From Actinoplanes derwentensis (GTDB taxonomy: Bacteria > Actinomycetota > Actinomycetes > Mycobacteriales > Micromonosporaceae), in assembly GCF_900104725.1 (NCBI RefSeq), contig NZ_LT629758.1:2046001-2110000 (forward strand): 64,000 nt of DNA, read 5' to 3'. The notes below the pieces were generated by a model that saw nothing but the letters and a program-made list of their open reading frames with translations, made no database searches and was not told the origin of the DNA. Within the stretch, counting starts at the first letter, position 1. Every line of letters begins with the position of its first letter. This document shows positions 34,123-42,013 of the stretch, piece by piece. The translations under genes and the position numbers were made by a program.

Positions 34123-35471
34123 CGCAGCCCCGCCCCGCCTGGGCCGGAACCAAGCCGCCCCGCCTGGCCGACGACAGCCCCGGATTCCTGGCCTCGATCG
34201 GTCAGGGCTGGGCGGCCCGGAACGTGCCCGCACCGGTGGACGCCGCAGCCGCGAAGGCCGCCGCCGACCACCGGGAACGGCTCAGCGCCGCACTGCCCGG
34301 CGAGACGATCGTGCTCGCGGCCGGGACGGCGAAGAACCGCAACGGCGACGCCGACTACGCGTTCCGGGCCGACAGCGACTTCGTCTGGGCCACGTCCTGC
34401 CAGGTCGAGGAGTCGATCCTGGTGATGACACCGCGGTCCGGCGGCCACGACGCGGTGCTCTACATGCCGCCGCCGGCCCGGCCCGGCGAACGGAACTTCT
34501 TCGCCAGCGCCGCGTACGGCGAACTGTGGGTGGGACCGTCGGCCGGACTCGACGACTGGTCGTCGGCGCTGGACCTGCCGGTGCGGGACCGGGAGGCGTA
34601 CGCGGAACCGTCCTCGTTCGTCACCGGCGGAACGGCCGCCTCCGGCCTGCGCATGATCAAGGACGACTGGGAGATCACCCAGATGCGGGCGGCGGTCGAC
34701 GCCACCGTGGCCGGGTTCGCCGCGGTCGCCGGCGAGGTGCCCCGCGCGATCCGCGACAACCTCGGCGAACGATGGCTGCAGGGCACCTTCGACCGGTACG
34801 CCCGCACCTTCGGCAACGGCCCCGGCTACAGCACCATCGTCGGCTCCGGACCACACGCGCCGATCCTGCACTGGGTGCGCTGCGACGGCCCGATCCTGCC
34901 CGGCGAGACGCTGCTGCTGGACATGGGCGTGGAAGCGCGGTCGCTCTACACCGCCGACGTCACCCGGACCATCCCGGTCGGCGGCGGATTCACCCCCGCA
35001 CAACGTCGGGTCCACGACCTGGTCGAGGCCTCCCACCGGGCGGGCATGGCCCAGGTGCGCCCCGGAGCGCAGTACTCGGACTTCCACTTCGCCTCGATGG
35101 AGGTCCTCGCCAAGGGCCTCGCCGACTGGGGACTGCTCGGGGTCTCGGTCGACGAGGCGCTCGCCCCGGCCGGGCAGCAGCACCGCCGCTACATCGTCTG
35201 CGGGATCGGCCACCACCTGGGACTCGACGTGCACGACTGCGGCGCCTCGGGGTACGAGGACTACCAGGGTGCCGCACTGCGCGAGGGCATGGTGCTGACC
35301 GTCGAGCCTGGGCTGTACTTCCACGCCCACGACGAGACCGTCCCGCCGGAGCTGCGCGGCATCGGGGTGCGGCTGGAGGACGACCTGCTGGTCACCGCGA
35401 ACGGCCATGAGGTGCTGTCCGGCGCACTGCCGATCGACGCGGCCGGCCTGGAGCAGTGGGCCGCACGATGA
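34119..35471 (+). CDS. M24-family Xaa-Pro aminopeptidase-like enzyme
   Basis: A 450-residue protein with an AMP_N-type N-terminal domain (about 40-170) and a pita-bread metallopeptidase domain (about 195-430). Metal ligands are visible: Asp in LLLDMGVEA, Asp in YTADVTRT, His in GIGHHLGLDVHD, Glu in LTVEPGLY and Glu in GVRLEDD. The family removes the residue N-terminal to proline (aminopeptidase P/prolidase). Together with the prolyl aminopeptidase-like gene it would fully dismantle peptides rich in proline or hydroxyproline. GTG 34119 overlaps the hydrolase stop; its stop overlaps the GH127 ATG. Confidence 0.88.
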   Translation: MTQPRPAWAGTKPPRLADDSPGFLASIGQGWAARNVPAPVDAAAAKAAADHRERLSAALPGETIVLAAGTAKNRNGDADYAFRADSDFVWATSCQVEESILVMTPRSGGHDAVLYMPPPARPGERNFFASAAYGELWVGPSAGLDDWSSALDLPVRDREAYAEPSSFVTGGTAASGLRMIKDDWEITQMRAAVDATVAGFAAVAGEVPRAIRDNLGERWLQGTFDRYARTFGNGPGYSTIVGSGPHAPILHWVRCDGPILPGETLLLDMGVEARSLYTADVTRTIPVGGGFTPAQRRVHDLVEASHRAGMAQVRPGAQYSDFHFASMEVLAKGLADWGLLGVSVDEALAPAGQQHRRYIVCGIGHHLGLDVHDCGASGYEDYQGAALREGMVLTVEPGLYFHAHDETVPPELRGIGVRLEDDLLVTANGHEVLSGALPIDAAGLEQWAAR

Positions 35472-38098
35472 CCTTCTTCACGCTGGGCGAGGTCGGCCTG
35501 CACGACGGTGTGCACGCCCGTGCCCAGGAGCAGATGCTGCACCTGGCCCGGGTGTACCCGGTGGACCGGGTGCTCGCGGTGTTCCGCGCCAACGCCGGTA
35601 TGGACACCCGGGACGCGCTGCCGCCGGGTAACTGGGAGGACTTCGGGCATCCCGAGGAACAGCCGTGGTCCGGGTCGGACTATCCGGGGGCGGGCGTGGC
35701 GCAGACCGCGTCGCTGCTGCGTGGCCACTATGCCGGGCACTTCCTGTCCATGCTGGCCATGGCCCACGCGTCCACCGGATCTTCGCTGTTCCGCGAGAAG
35801 TCCGATCATCTGGTGGCCGGGCTGGCGGAGGTCCAGGAAGCGCTGGCCGCCACCGGGCGGTTCAGTCATCCCGGCTTTCTGGCCGCGTACGGCGAATGGC
35901 AGTTCACCAGACTTGAGGACCTCGCGCCGTACGGGGAGATCTGGGCGCCCTGGTACACCTGCCACAAGATCATGGCCGGGTTGCTCGACGCCTATCAACA
36001 CACCGGCAACAAGCAGGCCCTCGATGTGGTGACCGCGATGGGTCACTGGGCGGCGCGCAGCATCCTCGCCGTCGACCGGGTCCAGCGGCAGCGGATGTGG
36101 TCGCTCTACATCGCCGGTGAATACGGCGGCATGAACGAGAGCCTGACCGTCCTGCACCGGATCACCGGCGAGCAGACGTTCCTGGACGCCGCCGCGGCCT
36201 TCGAGATGGACACGTGGCTGGCCGGGGCGGTTGCCGGGCACGACGTGCTCGACGGCATGCACGCCAACCAGCACCTGCCGATGCTCGTCGGGCACCTGGC
36301 CCAGTACGAGGTCACCGGCGACCGGCGCTATCTGGACGCGGTGCTGAACCTGTGGGACCAGATCGTCCCCGGCCGCACCTTCGCCCACGGCGGCACCGGC
36401 GAGGGCGAACTGTGGGGCCCGGCCGGGGCGGTGGCCCGTTTCGTCGGCCGCCGCAACGCCGAGTCGTGCGCCACGTACAACCTGCTGAAGATCGCCCGCG
36501 GGCTGTTCACCAACACCCGGGACGTGAAGTACGCCGACTACGCCGAACGCGCGTCGCTCAACCACATGGTGGGCTCCCGCGCCGACGTCGTCTCGGACAG
36601 CAGCCCCGAGGTCGTCTACATGTACCCGGTCGACCCGGGCGCGGTCCGCGAGTACGACAACGTCGGCACCTGCTGCGGCGGCACCGGCCTGGAGAGTCAC
36701 GTCAAACACCAGGAGTCGATCTGGTTCGCCGGCCCCGGCGAACTGTACGTCCTGCAGTACGTGCCGTCCCGCCTGAGCTGGGCGGACGTCGACGGCGAGG
36801 TGGTGCTGGACACCCGCTACCCGCGGGACGGCCAGATCACCCTGGAGATCGGCTTCACCGCGTCGATCGCACTGCACCTGCGGATCCCGCCGTGGGCGCG
36901 GGACGGAGCCGTGGTCCAGCTCAACGGATCGCCCCGGCGGATCACCGCCGACGACCGGGGGTTCGTGACGATCCAGCGCGAATTCCGGGCCGGTGACACC
37001 GTCACACTGGTCCTGCCGATGCCGCTGCGGCTCGTACCCACCCCGGACGATCCGGCACTGGTCAGCCTGGAACACGGTCCGACGGTGCTACTGGCCCGCG
37101 ACGACGCGACGACCACACTTACGGTGGCGCCGGCCGGTGCCCGGCTGCTCGACGGCAGCATCACCGGGTTCGAGACCGACGGCGACCTGGTCACGGTGCT
37201 CGGGCACACCTTCGAACCGGCCTGGTCCGGCGGCGACCACCGCTACCACGCCTACCTGCGCCTGGACGACGCGGACATCGTGTTCCACGGCAGCGACCCC
37301 GGGGTGCCCAACCGGCGCGACCAGGACGGCTGGTCGGTGATCGGCGCGCTCTGGGCCGACGGTGGCCATGCCACCATCGATGACTTCTTCACCGCGGTCC
37401 ACCACAACGTGGTGCGGGCGGCTCGGGGCGGGCTGCTCAGCCGTTCGGAAGCCGAGGCGGTGCTGATCGCCGCGTCGTCGAGCACGGTGGACGGCGTCTC
37501 CCGGAACGGCCTGGTGCGCACCGGCGATCATGGCGTGACGGTCCAGGGAGACCGGGTCGTCTGGGAGCTACCGGCCGACGCGGGTGCGGAATCCGCGGCT
37601 CCGGTGATCAGAATCGACGTGACGGGTTCGCGGGCGTCGTCGGGCTGGTACACCTCGCCGCCGACCTGCACGGTCACCGTGGTCTCGCCGGGCCCGGGCC
37701 TCACGTCCCTGGAGACCTCCCGCGACGGCATCGAATGGACACCGGCGGACCTGACTCTCGGTGACGGCCGGCACCGCCTTCGGGCCCGGGCCACCGACGT
37801 GTCCGGCCGCGTGGTGCACGTCGCCCGCGAGATCGACGTCGACACCGCCGCGCCGCGGGTGTCGGCGCGGGTCCGGTCGCTGGGCCGCAGTGTCGAGGTG
37901 ACCCTGGACGCGGCCGACGAGGTGTCCGGCGTGGACCGTGTCCAGTGGCGTACGGCGGAGACGTTCTGGGGTGTCTTCCAGGAGCCGTTCACCCGGGCGC
38001 TGCACGACCAGCCGCAGACCCTCGAGTTCACCGCCACCGACCGGGCCGGCAACACCACAGCGGTCCAGACCGTGACCCTGCCCGCTCTCACCGGGTGA
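35468..38098 (+). CDS. GH127 beta-L-arabinofuranosidase (DUF1680) with C-terminal Ig-like region
   Basis: An 876-residue glycoside hydrolase. The (alpha/alpha)6 catalytic part covers about 1-560. The zinc-thiolate site known from HypBA1 of Bifidobacterium longum is fully conserved: Glu332 and Cys334 in AESCATYN, Cys402 and Cys403 in GTCCGGTG; Glu312 or Glu314 is a likely acid/base. HypBA1 removes L-arabinose from beta-arabinofuranosides linked to hydroxyproline in plant extensins. A region at about 726-795 (GWYTSPPTCTVTV, RARATDVSG) resembles OmpL47/Ig-like modules usually seen in secreted enzymes, yet no signal peptide exists. ATG 35468 overlaps the peptidase stop, coupling it to the importer operon. 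Confidence 0.87.
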   Translation: MTFFTLGEVGLHDGVHARAQEQMLHLARVYPVDRVLAVFRANAGMDTRDALPPGNWEDFGHPEEQPWSGSDYPGAGVAQTASLLRGHYAGHFLSMLAMAHASTGSSLFREKSDHLVAGLAEVQEALAATGRFSHPGFLAAYGEWQFTRLEDLAPYGEIWAPWYTCHKIMAGLLDAYQHTGNKQALDVVTAMGHWAARSILAVDRVQRQRMWSLYIAGEYGGMNESLTVLHRITGEQTFLDAAAAFEMDTWLAGAVAGHDVLDGMHANQHLPMLVGHLAQYEVTGDRRYLDAVLNLWDQIVPGRTFAHGGTGEGELWGPAGAVARFVGRRNAESCATYNLLKIARGLFTNTRDVKYADYAERASLNHMVGSRADVVSDSSPEVVYMYPVDPGAVREYDNVGTCCGGTGLESHVKHQESIWFAGPGELYVLQYVPSRLSWADVDGEVVLDTRYPRDGQITLEIGFTASIALHLRIPPWARDGAVVQLNGSPRRITADDRGFVTIQREFRAGDTVTLVLPMPLRLVPTPDDPALVSLEHGPTVLLARDDATTTLTVAPAGARLLDGSITGFETDGDLVTVLGHTFEPAWSGGDHRYHAYLRLDDADIVFHGSDPGVPNRRDQDGWSVIGALWADGGHATIDDFFTAVHHNVVRAARGGLLSRSEAEAVLIAASSSTVDGVSRNGLVRTGDHGVTVQGDRVVWELPADAGAESAAPVIRIDVTGSRASSGWYTSPPTCTVTVVSPGPGLTSLETSRDGIEWTPADLTLGDGRHRLRARATDVSGRVVHVAREIDVDTAAPRVSARVRSLGRSVEVTLDAADEVSGVDRVQWRTAETFWGVFQEPFTRALHDQPQTLEFTATDRAGNTTAVQTVTLPALTG

Positions 38099-38116
38099 CG
38101 GCCGGCCGCCGGTGGA

Positions 38117-38287
38117 TCAGGTCCGGTTCTGCGCGGGCAGCACGTCGATGATCCAGATGGCCAGGAAGGCGGCGGCCGCCAGCGCGACCGTCGCCAGGCC
38201 GATCATCAGCAGGAACGAGCGGGACATCGCCGCCAGCCGGTTCTTGTCACGCGGGGCTTCGGTGGTCTCGTCCTCGAACTCGAACAT
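38117..38287 (-). CDS. Small single-span membrane protein
   Basis: A 56-residue protein starting MFEFEDETTEAPRDKN, with one transmembrane helix (about 22-49). It lies 8 bp downstream of the GGDEF-EAL gene on the same strand and is probably co-transcribed. No family recognised; a small partner or stabiliser of the cyclic-di-GMP protein is a guess. The ribosome site is weak. Confidence 0.5.
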   Translation of the reverse strand: MFEFEDETTEAPRDKNRLAAMSRSFLLMIGLATVALAAAAFLAIWIIDVLPAQNRT

Positions 38288-38295
38288 GCCCGAAA

Positions 38296-40563
38296 CTATA
38301 GTTTCGCCCGCTCCGCGGCCAGGACGTGGGCGGCCCGGTCGGGTGGCATCGGGCGGTGGAAGTGGTAGCCCTGCCCGACGGTGCAGCCCATGCCGGTGAG
38401 CAATCGGGCCTGCTCGGCGGTCTCGACGCCCTCGGCGACGACGTACAGGTCGAAGGCCAGGCCCAGCCGTACGATCGCCTCGGCGATCCGCCGGTCCCGT
38501 TCGTCGTCGGCGATGCCCCGGATGTACGAGCGGTCGATCTTGAGGATGGTGACCGGCAGTTGCTGCAGGTAACTCAGGGCCGAATAGCCGGTGCCGAAGT
38601 CGTCGACCGCGAGCCGGATCCCCAGGTCCCGTAACGCCTCCAACCGGGCGATCGTCGGCGCGTCCGGTTCCAGCACCACCGACTCGGTGATCTCCAGGAC
38701 CAGCCGGTCGGCCGGGAACCCGGTCTCGGCCAGGATGCCGGTGACCGCATCCACCAGGTCGGCCTGTTTGACCTGCTGCGGGGAGAGGTTGACGCTGAGG
38801 GTGATCCGTTCGGCGCCGGCGATCCCGGCCTGCCACTCGGCGACCTGCCGGCAGCCCTCGCGCAGCACCCACTCACCGAGCGGAACCACCGCGCCGGTCT
38901 CCTCGGCCAGGCCGATGAAGGCGCCCGGCATCAGCAGACCCTCCTCGGGGTGCTGCCACCGGACCAGCGCCTCGACACCACGGATCGAGCCGTCGGTCAT
39001 CGTCACAGCCGGTTGATAGTGCAGCACCAGTTCGTCGTCGGCGATCGCCTGCCGCAGCCGGGCGTCCCGGGTGCCGGCGTCCAGTTCCGGGGTGTAGAGC
39101 TGGTAACGGGACCGGCCGGAGCGCTTGGCCGTGTACATCGCCAGGTCGGCCCGCCGCAGCAGTTGGTCGCCGTCGACCTGGGCGCCGTGACCGAGGACGG
39201 CGACGCCGATGCTGGCCTCCACCGACAGCACCAGATCCCCGAAGATCACCGGGGTGCGCAGGGCTTCGGCGACCCGCTGAGCCACCCGTTCGACGGCCGG
39301 CACGTCCGGCAGGTCACGCAGGATGACGGCGAACTCGTCGCCACCGAGCCGTCCCGCGGTGTCCCCGGTCCGGATCACCGACCGCAGCGCCACCCCGGCC
39401 GCCTGCAGGACCGCGTCACCGGCTTCATGACCGTACGTATCGTTGATGGGTTTGAACCGGTCCAGGTCGATGAGCAGGACCGCGCAGCACCGGCCGGCCC
39501 GGGGTGGCTGGGCGGCCAGCGCGGCGACCCGCTCGTTGATGCGGGTGCGGTTGGCGAGCCCGGTGAGCGGATCGGTGACGGCCAGGTCGTGGTTCTCCCG
39601 CAGCACGTACATCTGCCGGGCGATCACCAGCGCGGTCAGCAGGATGGCCCCGAGGATCATTCCACCGAGCGGGTAGATGCCCTGTTCGCGGGCCATGTAG
39701 CCGAGGATGCCGTAAGCCAGGGCGATGGCGCCGTACGGCAGCCAGTTGACCGTCGCCCGGCGAGCCGCCGGATCCGGCGGATTGTAGGTCTGCCGATAGG
39801 TGCGGTGCGCCGCCAGGACCAGCAGGAACCCGCCGCAGACCCAGAACAGGTCCGGCCAGGACCCGCCGGAGTAGCCGCTGTGCAGCTGCAGATACCCGTA
39901 GGCGATGTCGGCGACCACGAACAGTGTCACCGCCGCCACCAGCATGATCAGGGCGTGATCGACGACCCAGGAGCGGCGCAGCAGCAGCATCGCCAGCGCC
40001 AGCACCAGCAGCAGGTCGCCGACCGGCAGGGCGGCCGAGAAGAGGCTCTGGTAGAGCGACACCCCCTTGTTGACCACGAGCGGGCCGATCAGCAGGTACC
40101 ACAGCACGATGAACGCGCTGGCCGCGACGATCAGCGCGTCGAGCGTCAGTTTGATCCGGTCGATGCGGGACCGCCGGTCGGCGGGCATCATCATCAGGCC
40201 GGTGAACATGAACGGCACGAACGCGATGAACCAGTGGTCGGCGAAAGCCGGGAATCTCGGGTGTCCCAGGACCGAGTCCTCGATGAACCAGGACGCCTGC
40301 GCGACCAGCCGGCAGAAGAACGCCGCCGTGATGAACGCCCACGCCCGGCGCACACTGTGCGACCGCCCGCTGCGGAGCACGATCCGCAGGCCGACCGCGG
40401 TGTACATCAGGGCGATCGGGATGTGCACGAGATTGGTCAGGAACTGGCGCTTCCCGTCGGTCCCCCAGTCACCCAGGTAGAACACGAGGAACGCGCCGAC
40501 CAGCACCCCCGTGCCGCCGACCGCCGTATCGGCGATCCGGTCCGCCAACCTGTTCTCGGCCAT
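38296..40563 (-). CDS. Membrane GGDEF-EAL cyclic-di-GMP enzyme
   Basis: A 755-residue protein. About nine or ten hydrophobic segments fill residues 12-320, an MHYT/MASE-like sensor region of unknown ligand. A GGDEF domain follows (about 330-495; DPLTGLANRTRINERV, LIDLDRFKPINDTYGHEAGD, intact GGDEF), then an EAL domain (about 505-750; GVEALVRWQHP, ITESVVL, DDFGTGYSAL, EGVET). Both active sites look complete, so it may make and break cyclic-di-GMP, with the balance set by the membrane domain. In filamentous actinobacteria this messenger controls development and sporulation. A GGTGGAGG-type site precedes ATG 40563. Confidence 0.92.
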   Translation of the reverse strand: MAENRLADRIADTAVGGTGVLVGAFLVFYLGDWGTDGKRQFLTNLVHIPIALMYTAVGLRIVLRSGRSHSVRRAWAFITAAFFCRLVAQASWFIEDSVLGHPRFPAFADHWFIAFVPFMFTGLMMMPADRRSRIDRIKLTLDALIVAASAFIVLWYLLIGPLVVNKGVSLYQSLFSAALPVGDLLLVLALAMLLLRRSWVVDHALIMLVAAVTLFVVADIAYGYLQLHSGYSGGSWPDLFWVCGGFLLVLAAHRTYRQTYNPPDPAARRATVNWLPYGAIALAYGILGYMAREQGIYPLGGMILGAILLTALVIARQMYVLRENHDLAVTDPLTGLANRTRINERVAALAAQPPRAGRCCAVLLIDLDRFKPINDTYGHEAGDAVLQAAGVALRSVIRTGDTAGRLGGDEFAVILRDLPDVPAVERVAQRVAEALRTPVIFGDLVLSVEASIGVAVLGHGAQVDGDQLLRRADLAMYTAKRSGRSRYQLYTPELDAGTRDARLRQAIADDELVLHYQPAVTMTDGSIRGVEALVRWQHPEEGLLMPGAFIGLAEETGAVVPLGEWVLREGCRQVAEWQAGIAGAERITLSVNLSPQQVKQADLVDAVTGILAETGFPADRLVLEITESVVLEPDAPTIARLEALRDLGIRLAVDDFGTGYSALSYLQQLPVTILKIDRSYIRGIADDERDRRIAEAIVRLGLAFDLYVVAEGVETAEQARLLTGMGCTVGQGYHFHRPMPPDRAAHVLAAERAKL

Positions 40564-40594
40564 CCTCCACCCTTCGGCAGCGTGCCCGCCGGGC

Positions 40595-40732
40595 TTAGGC
40601 CAGTGCCGAAACCGCCGCCACGCTACGGAACCGGGGGTGCACCAGCAGGGCCAGCGGGGCGATGATCGGGCTCGGTGTCATCCGGCCCGGATAGACCGAG
40701 CCGAGAAGCAGCAGAGGGATCTGTGGTTTCAC
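40595..40732 (-). CDS. Possible 45-aa hydrophobic small protein overlapping the TetR tail
   Basis: On the minus strand GAAGGAAGGA sits 7 bp before GTG 40732, which opens a 45-codon frame starting MKPQIPLLLLGSVYPG and rich in Leu/Pro/Ala. The frame overlaps the last 110 bp of the TetR gene in another frame. Third codon positions here are about 80 percent G/C, while those of the overlapping TetR tail are near half. That favours this frame as the real coding one in this stretch. No family recognised. Confidence 0.45.
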   Translation of the reverse strand: MKPQIPLLLLGSVYPGRMTPSPIIAPLALLVHPRFRSVAAVSALA

Positions 40733-41330
40733 GCGACGTTCCTTCCTTCTCTGGTACGAGGGGAGAGCTAGCTTTCGGAGCCAGCTCGCGGTCGACGCCG
40801 GCCAGCACGACACGCAACCTGCCACGGAACCAGTCGATCGGGTCGGCCCGGATCGCCAGGGACAGGTCGTCGACGCCGCGCCGGTTGTCGACGGCCAGGC
40901 CGAAGACCAGGTCGACGGCGAGGACCGCGTCGGCCGGCCGGAAACCGTGGCCGATCAGCATCACGCCGAGCTGGTCGGCGAGCAGCAGCACCGCATGCGG
41001 CACCACCCCACGGTTCATCTCGGCGGTCGCGCCGGGATAGCGGGCGTAGGTGTGCCAGGCGGCGAGCGCCCACTGTTCGAGAACCTGCCGCCACGGCCCC
41101 GCAAGACTCGGCCAGGTGACCCGGCTGACGGCCAGGTCGAGCCCGAGACGGACCGGCTCGTCGCGGTTGGCGGCGTGCCGGTAGAGGGTGGCCTGACCGA
41201 TCCGCAGGTGGGCGGCGACCGCGGTGAAGGTGAGATCCCGGAACCCGACGGCGAGCACCGCGGCGGCGATCTCCGCCGTGTCCACCTGAGCGGGACGGCC
41301 CGGCCCACGACCGCTTCGCCTGTTCACCAC
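40623..41330 (-). CDS. TetR-family regulator with palindromic operator
   Basis: A 235-residue TetR-like protein: helix-turn-helix at about 15-55 (TAEIAAAVLAVGFRDLTFTA, then AAHLRIGQATLYRHAANRDE) and a helical C-terminal domain (DLVFGLAVDNRRGVDDL). The last 35-40 residues (after LAPKASS) are proline-rich, have poor codon bias and overlap a second frame, so the functional end may be near 40740. GTG 41330 lies 12 bp from a 26-bp perfect palindrome. It probably represses itself and the divergent BON-domain gene. Confidence 0.8.
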   Translation of the reverse strand: MVNRRSGRGPGRPAQVDTAEIAAAVLAVGFRDLTFTAVAAHLRIGQATLYRHAANRDEPVRLGLDLAVSRVTWPSLAGPWRQVLEQWALAAWHTYARYPGATAEMNRGVVPHAVLLLADQLGVMLIGHGFRPADAVLAVDLVFGLAVDNRRGVDDLSLAIRADPIDWFRGRLRVVLAGVDRELAPKASSPLVPEKEGTSRETTDPSAASRLGLSGPDDTEPDHRPAGPAGAPPVP

Positions 41331-41342
41331 TGCACCGTACCT

Positions 41343-41368
41343 GATTATGAGAGTGCACTCTCATAATC
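41343..41368. promoter_or_regulatory. 26-bp perfect palindrome, TetR operator
   Basis: Half-site GATTATGAGAGTG followed directly by its exact complement, centred on GTGCAC. It lies 12 bp upstream of the TetR start and 99 bp upstream of the divergent gene. Its AT-rich ends stand out in this GC-rich DNA. Confidence 0.75.
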
Positions 41369-41467
41369 ACGAACCTGTCATCGGCCTGTCATGAAACCGT
41401 GGTCCGATCGCTACGCCCGCCGACCAGACTTCGCCGCCGAGACCGCCGGCAGTACGGAGTGAGCAAC

Positions 41468-42013
41468 GTGTGGCCCCAGCCCTTCGACGACGCCTGGCAG
41501 GACCGGCGGCCCCGGCCCGCCAGCAGCCCCGACATCCGGCTCACCATCGAGGTGTTCGAACGGATCCTCGATGATCCACGGCTCGAACGCGAACTCGTCC
41601 TCGTCGAAGTGCAGAACCGGGTCGCCAACCTGATCGGCACCGTCGGTTCCCTGCACGCCCGGATCACCGCGGCCGAGATCGCCCGGACCACACCCGGCGT
41701 CACCGACATCTGCAACCGTCTCACCCTGGCCCGGGCCGCCGACGTCACCGCCACGATGGAACAACCGGACCCGTTCGACGATTTGATCGCCCACTGGGAC
41801 GAACCCCGCCGGCCGGCCACCGCACCCGGCGGCCGGCCAGCCGCCTCATCCCGGCGGGAGGTGTCCCTGAAAGGCGCCGCCGTCGTGATCGCGACCGTCG
41901 CCGTACTGGTCGGGGTCCTGCTCTACCCCCGGCTGGGCGGTGCCGGGGCACTGCTGCTGGCGGTGCCGTGGCTGGCCGTCGCCACGGCACTCGCCGTCCA
42001 GTCAGCTCTCTGA
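41468..42013 (+). CDS. BON-like domain membrane protein
   Basis: About 181 residues. A BON-like module (about 22-92; RILDDPRLERELVLVEVQNRV, GVTDICNRL) is followed by a polar linker and two hydrophobic segments (about 137-180) at the C-terminus. BON domains bind membranes or polymers. GTG 41468 has GGAG 8 bp upstream; GTG 41459 is possible. Divergent from the TetR gene, hence probably its target. It converges with the histidine kinase gene, overlapping its end by 12 bp. Confidence 0.6.
   Translation: MWPQPFDDAWQDRRPRPASSPDIRLTIEVFERILDDPRLERELVLVEVQNRVANLIGTVGSLHARITAAEIARTTPGVTDICNRLTLARAADVTATMEQPDPFDDLIAHWDEPRRPATAPGGRPAASSRREVSLKGAAVVIATVAVLVGVLLYPRLGGAGALLLAVPWLAVATALAVQSAL

Noticed and set aside
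35261..37075. 604-codon minus-strand open frame over the GH127 gene
   Set aside because: Antisense to a conserved zinc-site enzyme; no recognisable motif.
40595..40732. Lasso or other RiPP precursor
   Set aside because: The short hydrophobic frame has no leader/core features, and no cyclase, protease or RRE gene is adjacent.
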